Shown piece after piece: positions 1 to 13,693 of a stretch of 64,000 bases of DNA. The stretch is taken from assembly GCF_019649055.1 (NCBI RefSeq), contig NW_026570295.1, positions 434,001-498,000 of the forward strand, written 5' to 3'. The stretch comes from Paramacrobiotus metropolitanus. Taxonomy: Eukaryota; Tardigrada; Eutardigrada; Parachela; Macrobiotidae. Made by a program: the position numbers and the translations under genes. Every line of letters starts with the position of its first letter. Within the stretch, counting starts at the first letter, position 1. Under the pieces are notes generated by a model. It saw nothing but the letters and a program-made list of their open reading frames with translations, was not told the DNA's origin and ran no database searches.

Positions 1-194
1 AAAAAATTTTTTATTGCGAATTATTTTTATTTTTTGCTAATTATGTTTAATTATTTTTCTAATTATTTTTTATTAAATTTTTTCTAATTTTACAAATACG
101 CTGATATTTCGATCAATTTCATTCCAAGTAAATTGCTTCATAAAACAGTTGTTATACTGTAAATAATACAATACGTGAAAAGGGCAAAACTGAC
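1..194. other. AT-rich intron sequence at the window edge
   Basis: The stretch is strongly AT-rich, with repeated TTAATTATTTTT-like words at its very start. It follows a clean donor (exon|GTCAG) on the minus strand, so it is read as the intron after exon 14 of the MAM-A gene. No exon is seen in it, so the next exon of that gene lies outside the window. Confidence 0.6.
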
Positions 195-3100
195 CTTCTT
201 CAACGGAAACGGAGTCAATGGCCACGGGGGTGCCGCACCGGCTGTGTTCGGCGACAAAGGTCACGTGGAAGCCGATGTCGGCCTCGAAATGCGCTTCGGC
301 GTACCGCCAGCGCCCCGACTGGCCCTGATCGACGTTCCAGATGACCACGGTGTTGAGGATGGTGGTCAGGTACACCTGCAGGTACTTGTTGTCGCCGCGG
401 ATATTGTTGAAGTAGTACCAAAAGGTCACGCGTCCGTGGAAGGTCTTCCCGTCCTCCACTTGTACATTCGGGCCGTCCAGCTCACTGATCAGCTCCTGCG
501 GTTGGTCGGGCACCGCGGGACGGATGGTGCAGTTAGTCATCGCGTAACCGGAAGCTGGATGACACAAAATACAACGTTACCAATTTTTCAAGTAACAAAG
601 TTCTTAATTTCTCTAATTTTCCGTCACCGCGTTTCTCATTTTTCAGTTAACAAATCTGGCACAGTTTTTTTTTTAAAAATCGTTTAGTCTTTATTTATTA
701 GTCATTTTTCAATTCGCTCATAAATTTGTCGAGTGATCATATGTTTTGCATTTTGTGTTCCCTGTTTCTGTTTTTTTAAATTTTATTGTTATTATTATTT
801 ATACGGTGTAGTGTTTACATGGTTGGTCGTCAGGAATTCCGGCGCCGGTCTCGACGGGCCCGTTTCCGAAGACGAACGGTAGGTAGAAGCCCAAGGATCC
901 CCAGCCGTCGCAGATGCCCGTGTCAAAGGAGCAGGAGGCGCCCGGCAGCGGCGACCAGCTGTAGCAGTCACCGTGCGGTTCGGGAGTGACCAGCGGGAAG
1001 CGGGTGCTGGCCTCGGTGGTCACTGGCGCGTCCGTCGGCATGGGACACACCGGATTGCCCACTGGTTCTGTAAAAATTTAACAAATTTCCCCTTTACAAA
1101 TTATGCAGAAGCGTAAACTGTACTGCGGTGATTTAGATACGAGTATTATTAGCCTCCACGACCAGCTACTTCACTGTATCAATGTACAGAAATGTCAACA
1201 ATGTTACGATGTCTTTCCTTACCATTTAAAAGGGTTTTATGTTACACATATAAACGTATAAAATGGGGACGCGTATTTGTACTGAACCATTTCCGTTTTA
1301 CATATTCATGGAATACAAGGCCATACAGCACCATCTGTTCATACATTGTAATTCGCTTACTTTTATTGTCTCGTTTTATCATAATGCAAAGTCGTCGTCC
1401 GTATGGAACATAGATAATCGTAGCATACAGGCTGTGGACACACACACCCATTACACATCTATCGGACTGACCTTATAAATGTAATATCCGCTTGAATAAA
1501 TGTACAACTTTTTTCATTAGTACCAGTAATTAGCTACAAAAATATTAATTGATTACCATCATTCCTGTGAATAATAACCAATTAGTTAATAATCATTGTA
1601 CCTCGGTAAAGCTCTCCAACAATATCATCCAAGCCGATGCTGGTCAGCACGTCGGAATGTTCGGCGCGGAACACCAAATGTCCGGGCCCGTTCAAGCAGA
1701 AATACGCCTCCTGTTGAATCCAGCGATTGGTATCCGTGGCCGGGTCCGCGAAGGCAATTTCATCGTGCTCCAACACCGAGGAAATAGCGTGCACCGAAAA
1801 GCGGTAGTGACTGACCGCGTTGGCGTGATTGACCCAAAAGGTCACCTTCCCGTAGGTCAGTTCATCAGTCAGCGCGTTGATCTCCTCCGTGCGCAGTTTG
1901 GCGGCGTACTCCCGCCCCCCGAAACTGAGGGTGCTGTAGACGAAGCCGGAGCCCTGGTGGGCGCCGGCGCTGATCAAGGGGGCGGAGTCGTTGGTGTGCT
2001 CCCACAGGATGTCGCCGATGTTCAGCCAGCCCTTGCAGTAGCCGTCCTCGAAGTCGCAGGTCACTGCCGGGAGGGGCTCGGAGGGGAGGGGCTGGCTGGT
2101 GGGCAGGGTGCCCCCGGGGGTGCTGCCGCTGCCGGGGAAGGGCAGGATCTCCAGGTCGGCCTCGTTCTCCAGCTGGATCTCGTCCAGACCGCAGATGATG
2201 AAGTTGTTAGCGCCACAGTAAAAAACCAGCTGCAAACAGGAATCTCGGTTGTTGCTTACGATGATTACGTGGCAAAATCTCATGCTTTACCGGCGAGTAG
2301 TTCGAATGCCGATTAATAATCCAATAATATAAGAAATAATGAAATACTAACTTTAGCTTAAAGTTTCTTCTACATATTATCGTTCGCTCTTCTTCGATTC
2401 TCTTTATCCTTTACACCTACTGAAATTAATAAAAGCAATTGCTGTCTATTTTAATTTATTAGCTTGAATAGCTGCCGTTTGAAATTTTACATAACAGCTA
2501 CAGACCGTATGCATATTACTCTAATATTTTACCGAAATAAGTCCGGTAGTGTTGATAGGAATGCGGATCTGTTCCCAGTCCGGATCGGCGATACCCTGAT
2601 GACGCCAGATATTATCGCCCTGTACGCCGTTCTGATCGGCCAATCGTAGTCCCAGGTAGGAAATTCCCGTGGACACTCCGCGCTTGTAGTACCAGAGCGA
2701 AATATACCGTGCTCGGTCGTTCAAAAACTGTCGACTTTCCAACAGACCCTGCGACATATCCGCCGCTGACGTGCCTCGGAAGGCCACAAACCAGGGATCT
2801 GCCGGAGACAAAAAACGACCCATCAAGTTAACACTGATTCAATAAAATATTTTCAAATCTCGGACTTGATCCCTCATTAGGTTTAACATTATTTTATAGG
2901 TTTTTTAGTTCTTCCTTATTTTATTTAGATGTAACACTGAATTTTTCGCAGAATTTCTCGAAGAAAAAAAATACTTACCGGCTAACTGATCGGATGCCGT
3001 CGCCGGGAGATTGGTCACTCCGGCATCCTGGGTGCGCTGCCATTCGCCCTCCGATTCCGGATGCGTCCGCCAACCGCACAGGTCCGTGGCGAAGGAACAG

Positions 3101-6100
3101 GTCAAAATGGCGTCGGTGACGGCCGGCTGCGGGGTGGGTGTGCTGCGTTGGGTGGTGGTGCGCGGAGTCGTCGTTAGGAAAATTGGGCTGCTGCCGTAGA
3201 CCACCTCGCCCTCCGGTGCGAAGGTGATTTCGTCCAGTCCGAAACGGCGAATGCTCATCACACCGGCTCCGATCACAATCTGCAATAAAAACCAAATGAT
3301 GGAAGAAGAAACACAGCAAAACATTTTGTAATAACGGATCGAAGGAATTTAACAGTTTAGGTATAAGACGAAACATTATTTAACGACTTACTCTAAACTG
3401 AAAGGATTTAATTATTTCGGTATCAGCCAGCACACGTAATAATTCGCGTGCGCACTGCGCAGCTTCACGCTACTAAAAGCATTAAAGTGTGAACATTGAA
3501 AAAAAATCGTTAGAGCCACTCGTGATCTTTAGCCGTGTGTTGAGTGTAGAATCGTAAACCTTAATATCGATTACTGAGCCACCATTCTACGCTGCCCTCA
3601 GAATTTTAGACCATCTGCAAGCGAGCGTGTCAAGTGCGAAAACGGGTCAATCAATTTTGAAAAGGGAATAAAAACATGCGAATCAAAATGCATTTGCAGA
3701 AACTGTGAATTCCTCCCTAAAATTTTTCCATATTAAATCTTTACGTGTAAAAACGCGTAAAACCATAATAAAAGTGCACGTCGGTATCCGCCAAACTGCA
3801 GTCGATAATCGTTCTGCTGGCATACGACTATACGAGTACCATTAAAAAACCCCTACTGACTAAATGCAAAATTAGTGATTCATTTACGACACTTGATTAG
3901 CAAAATTCGTCTGCGCATTTGTAAAATACAGCAAAATATATTACAATGATTTACGGTATGATTTCATTTAATTCAATAGATTTCAGCCGGCCATTATTTA
4001 CTTTAAAAGTTTAAATCATAATTTTTATCAAATTCAACGTACGCTGAATTCCCGGTTGAGTGTCTCGATTAGCACGCTGTGCTGAGCCCATCTGTTGAAG
4101 GTAGTCGAGCCCAGAATCTGTCGCGAAATCGTCAGTTGTTCCCCGTCAGCGAAATTCAGGTTAACGTAGATTCCATCGCCGGCCGCCGCCGTGGCGTACA
4201 CGTAGAAGCGCAGAACCGCCCGTGCACGGAGTGTGATTGAATTGGACACCAGATGCGCTCGATCGGCGTTGCTCAGCTCGGTGCCTTGCGCGAACAAGAA
4301 CCACCCTGCAACCGCTGGATTGCAAACAGGAACACAAATGTCAAAGGTAAAACTTGTTGTTTACCATCGATATCGGGCTGGGCGACGATATTCTGCGGCG
4401 AGGCAGTGACGGTGTTGACGCGCTGCCATTGGAAAGTGTCGATGGTCTCCGTGGTCCATCCGCACAGATTCTCCGCGAAGGAGCACGTCAGGGGATTGCG
4501 TGGTGCAGACGTAGTAGTGGGCAGGGTGGAGGGGGTTGTGGTGCTCTGAGTCGTGGTGACGGTGGTGGTCGGCAGAGTGTTGGGCGCTCCTGTAACGATC
4601 GAGTTCAAGTGCTTGTTCGCAGTAGATCATGCAACGCTCTGGTGTACGTAGAACTCACATCAACGAACATCTCGATCCGCAAAACATGTGTTGTGCTTAT
4701 TCTGTCATATCATGTACATTGTAATGTACACGTGATTCAGAAAGGCAAAGAAATTACACCACAAAGTAATCGAAAGTGTAATTGAAAAACTTTGAAAGAC
4801 AGAAGTAGAACGTAAAGCTTGGCAAGAACAACTTCTTGCACAGCACTGAATATGTTTGGTTCGCAGCTTGCAAAAGTCCAAAGTTCCAAACAGCCTTTTT
4901 GTTAGAATGTTGCACGTAACCGCCCCATCGCGATAATCACCATGCACCTCCTGCCTTTACTGAGTTCACTGCACTTCACTCATATGCTTTTGTCCTTTAA
5001 AGTTTTTACTCGGTCTTCTCATGCAAGCGATACAACCCATACTTATAATTGTAATTTTGTAGATGCCAGGGGTTGTTCAGTTTCATGCTAAAGGCTTCCA
5101 TCTTCTAGAAATATCTGTACTAGTTGGAAATTTTAACGTCTCCGTGTTTGTCTCCTTTCAGCTTTCAGTTAACATTAAAATGAACAGTTTTATAAGACCT
5201 GCAGAGCGGCAGTAGCGAAATGTGTGAAGAGACGGTACAGTAAGTAAACCAAATTATTTTTTTGTTAAATCCGAAGTATTACAGCACCACCAACCGTTTT
5301 CGTCGCCAGTCCAAACGATTTCGTCGACAGCGATTTGATCCTGTGCTTCCATGCTGGCAACAAATTCAAACTAGAACAAAATATGATCGGATAATGCTAA
5401 TTTAATTAGCAATTAAACGGAAGCTCGGGGTGGCAATAACGCTGCTATAAAGGAAAACCGCGTGCCTTTATAAAAGTACTCCCGTTCAAACACCTCAACG
5501 CGCGGTGCATACCACTCGATCATTCACGCACCTCATTGAAACCGTTACTGTTGATGGTGAACTGCGCCTGGTGCCACGTATCGAATTCGCCGTTAAAAGT
5601 GCTCCCAGTGATTTCCAAAGACTGACTACCCGCCACGAACAGCAACGTTCTTCCCACCAAGGAACCGCCTTCCGATTTGAAGTTATACCAGAAACTGATC
5701 TGCGTGGTGCCAGTGTATTCAAACGCCGGTGATCGCAGACGGGAAAAGTATCGCTGGGTGAGTGAGTTGCCGGCGCGCGTCATCAGGTACTGCTCATCTG
5801 TAAACGCACTCATCTTGACCTTTTGTTACAGTGAATCACAGTGATGTGCCCGCGTACCGGTCGATGCATCGGGAGCGCCGGGAAGTCCCAAACCGATACT
5901 GGTGCCGCTCTCCACGGTCCACGAGACGTGGTTGTCCGCCGCGTTGCGCCAGGCGCACATGCCGGCACGGAAGGTGCACGTGATGAAACGGTCGAGATTA
6001 CTGGCGGCTATCGTTGTGGTCGTGGGGATGGGGGTCACGGTTGTGGTTGGTGGTCCGATCAGCGCTGCATTCGGTAGTCAATATAATACACGCATTCTTC

Positions 6101-7470
6101 AAACTAATGAACACCGGTTAAAAAAACATCAGCCGTTTACCTTCGTCTCTAAGGACAATGTTGTTTAACGCCGTCCAGAATGTGCGGCTGCGTACTTTCA
6201 GTCGAAACTTCAACTAGAAAAGTAAGACTGATATTTACGTCTCAATATCTATAGCGGTACTTAATCTCGAAGCAATTGGAAGAGTAGAGTTTTACTCGAA
6301 AAGCAGTGCTACGCGGCTCCAAGTTGACCACAAAGGGATTGGTCCAGCTGAATTGATCGTTTTTGCTATAGATCCTCAGTTCCGGTGATCCATCCGACGG
6401 CACTACATTCAACTGAATATATGGCTCGTTATTGGATCCAAACATTTGTTGAAGCACGCGAAACGTCAGCGTGGTTTGGAATGTCAAGTAGATTTCTTGC
6501 GAGAGCAGCTCGGCGTACATCTCATCACCAGTGGGACTATTCGCAGCAGCCATCCATTGCCCTGCATGCAGCGTATCATTATTCTGCCATACGTGTCGAA
6601 AATTATAGGTGCAGGGTTCAGTTGTATTATCTTCAATTTTTGAAGGATATTCAATTTCTGGAATTGAAAACCTACTGACCTGCTGCAGGAGGCTTAGCGG
6701 TAGTAGATACCGAGCCTTGCGTGACCTGCCATATTTGAGCGGGACTGGGTGTCCATCCGCAGTAGTTCCCCTCGAACTGGCATGAGATTTGGGCGTGTGC
6801 TACAGTGCTGGCGCCAACTAATGCACCTAAAAAGAGTACAACGTTTAACGCGTTATATTACGCAATTTATGAATTTGTTTTCATCGTTAATTGTCTGCAA
6901 GAAAGTGCTAATATTACTCGTACATTCCAAAATCTTACAGTTCAGCGTGCAGCTGTGTACGACAGAAGTGCAAATCAGATGGCGCGTCTTTTTGTTGTGA
7001 TAAATAATTAATGTTCACTAATTACGGCCGGTAAAGTCGGTCATTACGTAACGCACAAAATTAATAATCTACTGTGGACAGAAAATGCCGGTAAACTGGA
7101 GCGGATATGCTGATATTAATTATTAATTAACAGTACTTACCATTAATACGGGCGCTAAAATACATGTACTTGTACTTGTTAATTATCATTCTACTCGTAG
7201 CTTACAATTACTAATATTTTACGATTAATAATTATTACGTTACGCATATTTGCACTTTTCATCATACAGCCGCCCGCATAGCGACACTAGCTAGAAATAC
7301 GAGTAGACTAGTAAAATTTCTCTTAATACAGCTCAAGTATAAAATAATTTTATTACAGAGGATTTGATTAAAAATTAAAATGAACGAATGTACAGGACTT
7401 CCGTAATCGTACCTAAAATACACATCCATGCATAGCGATGCCGGTTATATTGGCCCCGACCTGGCCCCAT
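195..7470 (-). CDS. MAM-A: multi-MAM-domain secreted/receptor-like protein, 14 exons, 3' end outside window
   Basis: Exons in transcription order: 7470-7413, 6826-6680, 6561-6296, 6213-6141, 6064-5858, 5797-5532, 5370-5295, 4589-4365, 4305-4043, 3279-2979, 2798-2533, 2229-1602, 1067-819, 554-195. All junctions are GT-AG, reading phase is kept throughout, and the 1128 codons contain no stop. The chosen ATG gives a basic start, a hydrophobic core (AWMCILGALVGASTV) and an AHA|Q cleavage site. Six MAM domains start with the typical C-x-F-x(3-5)-C-x(0-1)-W signature (CQFEGNYCGW, CTFRAGMCAW, CSFAENLCGW, CSFATDLCGW, CDFEDGYCKGW, CSFDTGICDGW). Several end in a D-E-I or D-D-I motif, and Thr/Pro linkers separate some of them. 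MAM domains are extracellular adhesion modules. A transmembrane tail like that of MAM-B is expected beyond the left edge, by inference only. The least certain part is exon 1; the exon 7 donor (GTTGGT) is atypical. Confidence 0.82.
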
Positions 7471-9202
7471 GTTCCTATCTGCTTCCAAACGTCGAACGTC
7501 AAAATCTCCACAAAAAACACGATAAATATTATGGAATTCAAACCGCAGAAAAAAACGCCTTGCGTTTCTTTTACGAAATAATTCACTGGACTGCTGTAAC
7601 TCCGCGGTATCCTGCTGCTACAAGTCAAAACGTAACTTATGACCGGTAGGCGTCGGATGTACCATAACTACTGAACGTGAGAAAAGCGAAAATATCTTGC
7701 TTGAAGTTTTCTTGCGTTAGCGCGATAAGGAAGACAGTTGTTACGTTGGCGCGGGTAACAATTGTCCTTTGTATCGGCGATAAGCGGAGTAATTAGTCGT
7801 AAGCGGAAACAATGTTTCGATTGCTTTGGCTGGGTGATAAAGCAGATAAGCAGTGATAAGAAGAAGAAGAGTGGTACCATAGATTCCAGCTACTTCTGTA
7901 TGCTTCTGTATTTAATGTGTTCCTATCCGTCGACGCCATTTGTAAACCGGAGCTGTGCTGGGTTAACGTTGTTAATGACAAATAGTTGATTGTTAAATCT
8001 ATTCCACAGAAGACGGTGTTAAGCAATATGATTAGATTATGCAAAATTGCCATAATAACTTAATCAACAATCTGCTGTATCTGAGCATGCTCCTGTTACA
8101 GATATTGTGCAATTTGAAAGTAAAACACTGCAAGTGTCTGTATTAAGGTTAGTAGTGCAATATGAATCAAAGGAAATTTATAATGTATTTTCAGGTGACT
8201 TGCAGTTAACGTGGAGAAATTGTTCACCGAAACTATTGCTTTTTTGCGGCGAAGAACAACCTCGCCCTGCTGTAAACTTAAATGAGAGATATGTTTAAAT
8301 TAAAGTTTGTAAATTAAATACTCTGTGTACGTAATATCTCGGCGATTGCTTGAACTGACATAAGTAAATACAGATACAACTTTCTTGATCCATTATAATT
8401 ATATGGTATTCAGCTAGTACCTAAAGAAACCTAGTACCGTTATTGTCGGGGATATGACAGAAAAAAACAGTGATCGCAGCAGTATATAACGTATCATCGG
8501 CGTATGCACCTAATATTTATTTATACGAGTACAGAACAAGAAGTTAACATTCGTGTACCTTGTAAAATATTCCGCGTTTTATGTACGATACATATACGCG
8601 CAGCATGCTTAAGCGAGTGTAAAATTTTAATAATTGCTTTCTGTGTTTTCGTAGCGGGACACCCTTTACTAAAAATTACCACATCGCAGCATATACGCAG
8701 TTTCTGCAAATCTGTACAGTATGTGCTCGGGAGTTGCATACTTAATAACCATATCGCAATGTAATTAGACGATGAAAAACGCTGCCTCGTCATTACGCAC
8801 TGAGAATGTCATAAGGCCCTAATCCCAGTGGATTTTGACGCTACTTTTATTATTCAACAGTCATTGTGACTACGTTTTCACAGCGAACGTAAAAGCGGCA
8901 CCTGGGCCGGTAAAAATAACCACTGATTTGAAAGCTGCAAACAAATTCAGCGCGCTTAATAAAAATTTCAAGAAGGCGAATTTCTTATCACAAATGTAAA
9001 ACCACAATTTTATATTCTCGTCATGGACATTTTCAATAAAACTGTTTGCTGACACGGCCAAGTAATGCACGGGGCCGGTACACGGAGAAAGATTCTAATT
9101 TCGGAAAGACCAAAAACTGAATATAGATCACTGTTATGAATTGCCATTAAAATTTTGATTAAACTGCATAACAAGACGGGAGCTCCAAGCCTCCCCATAA
9201 AT
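7471..9202. other. Intergenic, no gene recognised
   Basis: This lies between the start of MAM-A and the end of the GPCR gene. Open frames are short, on both strands, and lack splice-linked partners or recognisable domains. I see no tRNA, no terminal inverted repeats and no copy of the repeat families found elsewhere in the window. It would hold the MAM-A promoter, but no convincing TATA box was found. Confidence 0.5.
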
Positions 9203-11811
9203 TTATGTCGTCACAGTTGGCACGGTCGACGGTCGCCGTTTAGAGCGCACCATACTGCGCCCCATCTCCACAAAGGCATTCCACACTTCCCGCAACGCCA
9301 GTGTAAAGACAATCGGGTCAGCGACAGCCTGCAGCGCATAAATGCCCCGTGCCAGCGGATAGAACACCGGGGGAAAACCCATATACGGCGCCAGCCCGTA
9401 GAACACCATAATCGGCGTCCAGCACAGTGCCACACTACAAGTGAGAAAGGTCAACATGGTGAAGGCGTGCGTATTCTCCTTCTGCTTGATGATGGTGATG
9501 GTCATCGAGTAGGCACGGGCGCGGTCACTGCGGGGTTTGGGCGGAGCCGGTGGGGCCATGGTCTCCAGGGAAATGATGGTGTCCACCCGTGGGAGGGTGG
9601 TGTTGGCTTCGTCCGAGGGTTTGCTGCTGGGCTTGGAGTCGGAGAGGTTGGTGACCTTGCGGGATTTCTTTCGGAAGTACCAGATGAAGGGGTACGCGCC
9701 CACCACGAAGATCTCCGCTATGTTGTAGATGAGCCAGTGTACAGCGCCCGACCACGCCGTCTAAGCAAAACACAGATATATTATAAAAATATTAATCCGG
9801 TTGTTTTAAAATGGCCTCCTGTTTGATAGTCATTACGGTTATTGCTTTGCTCAATGTTGCCAACAGTGGAGAGAAACGCTGAAATTTTTGTAATTTTATA
9901 CGGTATGTGTTATAATAAATAAGTGGGGAATCATCAAATGTGTTCGTAAAGTGATTGTAATCGTAACTTATCGTTTTTAAATTACAGAAGTGAGAATTAC
10001 TGACTTGCAACCAGGCGTTGCGGTTGCCAGTTTAGCGAAGTAGTCATTTTCATGAAAACTGGCCGCAGTCTTTTAAGTTACCTTTCCATATACCGTTTTT
10101 ACGACAAAATGACGCACTTGTCATGAGTTATGATTCCCTAAACCAGATCGCGGCAAAAAGTGAATCCCGCTTAGCGAAAGGCGGATCATCCTTACAGCTT
10201 TAGTTTTTGCATCAATGCAAACGTATCATTATACAGTAGTCACTAACATTTTGCCAGTCCGTTAACGCATCATTTACTAAAACTGTTTATTTCAAGTAAT
10301 TCCGACAAATTGCAATAGTATATATCATAATATATGCTATGTGTATTAATAACATTGTACGGTAGTCTGTATATCTGGAGCAAATAGAACAGTCAACAGT
10401 GCTAGGTCGGTGTTATTATGCAAATATTCATCAAAAATGCATGTTTCGGGGGTGAGTTAATAGAATTTTCTTTTACTTAATGAGTTGCCAGAATAAGAAA
10501 ATGCCCTTTTACCTATAATAATGTTTGACGCACAGAGTTGTAAGCTAAGAATAATCCGTTTATTCGCTTACCAGGATTTGACAGACGGAATAATCTTTAA
10601 TCTGGTTTTGTGAATCAGACAAGCGTCACTTTATCGCACATGCCATGTGGAAAGCTTATGGCTCTTATAAAAAAATGATTATTTGGTTTACGTCTGTCCC
10701 ATTTCGGATTACTCAACTGCAACTTCCGTGACCCACTGATATACAGTATTTCCTGGCTTTTTTATTTTATAAGCGATAATTTATGAGCAAATTTACAGTA
10801 CTCTCGATTCTTAACCATATTATTACAAGATGTGCAAACTATAAGCCTTTGACTACTGTGCCAAAACCGCGAAACAAAAGCCAAATTTCTATCGTATTAA
10901 TTCAAAACAGGGAGCTTCTAAATGTACAAAATACTGATATATACTTCTGTAGTTGATAACTATCTCGTAATCTGATTAATACGAGTATTATAGCGATTGC
11001 TCATAGTGTTATATAGCTTCCAATTACAGTATTCATGAGCGCTTGCAGTGTATTGTACCGTTTGCACGACTAAAAACCGTAGATGCCTTGTTTTAGCGCA
11101 CGTTGCGCAAACAGGCGTTTCTCTGTTCGAACCAAAGCTGTCGGTTTGTGGGAGGTGGACTTTATTGTTTAGATTTTTGAACCGCGGACCGAGTTCACCG
11201 TGCAGGCTATTTCCACTACCTGTTTTGGGTGTACATGGTACCTGTGTTTCCATATTAACTTGACATCCGAGTTTTTCCAACGGCTGCCGATACCACAATC
11301 CGTCCATGACCAGTCCCGGAACAATCAACACGTGCACATAACCCCATATCCCCACACAAATCCACACCGCCACCCGCTTACTGTGGTGCAGCCGATAGTG
11401 CAGCGGAAAGACAATCGCCCAGATGCGATTAGCACTGATGACCACGTGACACACCATCGTGCCGCCGCTGACCGCGTAACTCCCGTATAAATACAGCGAG
11501 CAGGCAACGTGCCCAAACGTCCAGCGGCCGTACAGTTCGAAGAGGACATCCAGTGGATTCTGCAGTAAAGCGATGATGATGTTGGCCGAGAAGAGGTTAA
11601 TGAGGTAGATGGTAAAGGGCGTCCGCAGGTGGGGATTAGCGTAAAAGACGTACAGAACCGTGGCGTTGACCAGCAGGACCAGGAGGAAGATGATCAGGGT
11701 GAAGATGGGGACGGCCGTCCATTGGGCGGCCGGGGGCGAGACGGTGGAAAAAATGGAAACATTCAGCAATGCGGAAGTATAATCCGTTGGCGTCGTCGCG
11801 TTTGGTGTCAT
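9203..11811 (-). CDS. Rhodopsin-class G-protein-coupled receptor, two exons, 375 aa
   Basis: Exon 1 is 11811-11242 (190 codons), ending ACACAG|GTACC. Exon 2 is 9760-9203 and starts after TTTTGCTTAG. Phase is 0 and the 1,481-bp intron is long for this locus. The extracellular N-terminus has two N-glycosylation sites (NAT, NVS). TM1-TM4 lie in exon 1. Cys105 before TM3 and Cys183 in the second extracellular loop form the usual disulfide pair. TM5 opens exon 2, a long third intracellular loop follows, TM6 carries CWTP and TM7 carries DPIVF. The TM3 DRY motif reads NRI and the NPxxY motif reads DPIVF, both departures from the class norm. The protein is a plasma-membrane receptor with unknown ligand. 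A peptide or amine receptor is possible, but I cannot assign a subfamily. Confidence 0.85.
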
Positions 11812-13560
11812 CTGACCTACGTGTCAATACATTTAGTAGTCGCAGAAACGTAAAATATAAAAATCTATATCAAGTATAATGATATTAGCTTTTTTTTAAG
11901 TATTTTTTTATAATATAAAACTAATCGGCAGCTGCTTTTTTTGCAGCAGATTTCAAGCGTTAAGGTCATCGGATTGGCGGATTGCTCAGCCGAATTCAGT
12001 GCATACCTGCTCTAATTAAGAATTTGCTAACGAACTTTGGTGTAAAGAAGAGCACAGCTTGCACAAATGTCAGATAAACCAGAGAAAAGAATAAGGAAAG
12101 AGGCGCGTATTTCTGATGTAACGGTATGGATACAGGATATCACAAGCGCATATATGGGCATATATGTATCTTCTACATACTGCAACACGCCGTAAGTTTA
12201 ACGCATCTGCATCGCCAAATATATGGAGAGACAGCACAGTCACACTGTTCTTTGCAAGTGATAATCTATCAAGTGAATAAGGATTAATGGTAATTCCCGT
12301 CGAGGTATTAAAAAGTCTGCTAGTAAAATCCAAGCATGCGAAGAGGAAAAGTCAAAGCTTAAATACAGCAACCGCTAATCAACCCAGAATATGCGTGAAA
12401 ACGGCCTTCATACGTTTAAGGCGTTGCTCTGCAAATTAATTTACATTTACAGGGATTTGTGCGCCTTACTGTGATTATCGGAAATGAGCATCTTTAATCG
12501 AGGTGGCCAAATCGGGAACACATACAGGTGCAACTCGTCCGGTGTCAGATTGTGCCGTAAAAACGCAACCGGCAGCGGATGAACATCTTCGATCCTGCTG
12601 CGTCAACGGCCAACCGGTGGGCTGTGTAGAAAGGCAGGCCGGGTATATACGCATAAACGTATTACATAATTAATCATTCGCCTGGATTCCCCGGTCTGCC
12701 CGCAGATTTCTTCCGCGCTGCGGATGGATGATTGGAGCGGTAATAATTCGCAGCAGCCACGTTTACTAAGGATAAACGTCCTTTTTTCCCGGTAATTAAC
12801 ACCTGAATTGTGTGGCGCGGCTTTTTATGCCGGGATGGCGATTTGATCTGGTGATTATCGCACGACGGATAATGCACAAAATCAAAGATCGACTACGCAG
12901 AACCAACCTGCTCACCCGGCGCCTGAAATAACTGCGCGCGCAATTAACCGCTGACACCGGCATAGCCTGCATGCAATCTGCCGCGTATCCGTTGTATCTT
13001 TAATGTTGTATACGGGATACAATATGTTCGCTTTGTGCATTATTAACTGGGACACCTATTGTTCCCGGGTTGCCGCGGGATGATAGCATCACGCAACGTA
13101 CTCGTTGTGCGCCGGTTTACCTGGTAAAAACCTGGTTAGCGTGACCTCTGGACGATGTTAACGGCACAGAGAGACTACAACGTCTGTTGCTGTATAGCAC
13201 GCAATGTACCGGAAATTTCCCGTTTGTGATCCAGAGGACCAGAATTCACATAACTCAAACCTGATTATGTTGACAAAACGTTGTCTTTTGACCGTTACGG
13301 TTTTGTATTGCAAGGGCTATTTATATTTGTGCACTGGTGTACACTTAACTGACGTCATACTTCCTGTCTTAGGGGAAACAGTCTGATAACCACATTACTG
13401 CGTAGACGTGCATCACTACTACCGTTTGTTGCGCGCTCCTGAGCGCTTTCTTACAGTTGCGCTCTTTGTACCCACTTAGTAAAAACTGTACCGACTTGTA
13501 TTTATTATTTCTTAACTAACAGCCTAAACATTTATGTTGACCGCTGTAGATCCGCAGTAG
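11812..13560. other. Intergenic, no gene recognised
   Basis: This lies upstream of the GPCR and downstream of the dead CBM14 gene. Open frames are short and show no domain. The GPCR promoter should lie at the left end, but no TATA box or other motif could be assigned. Confidence 0.45.
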
Positions 13561-13693
13561 TGACAAAATTATTGCAGTCAGTTCTACAAAACCTGTGCAC
13601 TGTGAGCTAAGCTAGGGAATAACATGTGCAGGGAATTACAGTCCGAAAATCAGTTAGTTAGGAATTAAAGTTCGAAAATCACAGTTGCACCGT

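Noticed and set aside
175-687. Open frame of 170 codons on the plus strand over MAM-A exon 14
   Set aside because: It is the complement of a GC-rich exon. The minus-strand frame has the MAM pattern, correct splice sites and a near-identical paralogue at 35367-35726.
1549-2316. Open frame of 255 codons on the plus strand over MAM-A exon 12 (and the minus-strand mirror at 32799-33434)
   Set aside because: Both are antisense shadows of the same MAM exon and have low-complexity Gly/Ala/Val composition with no domain.
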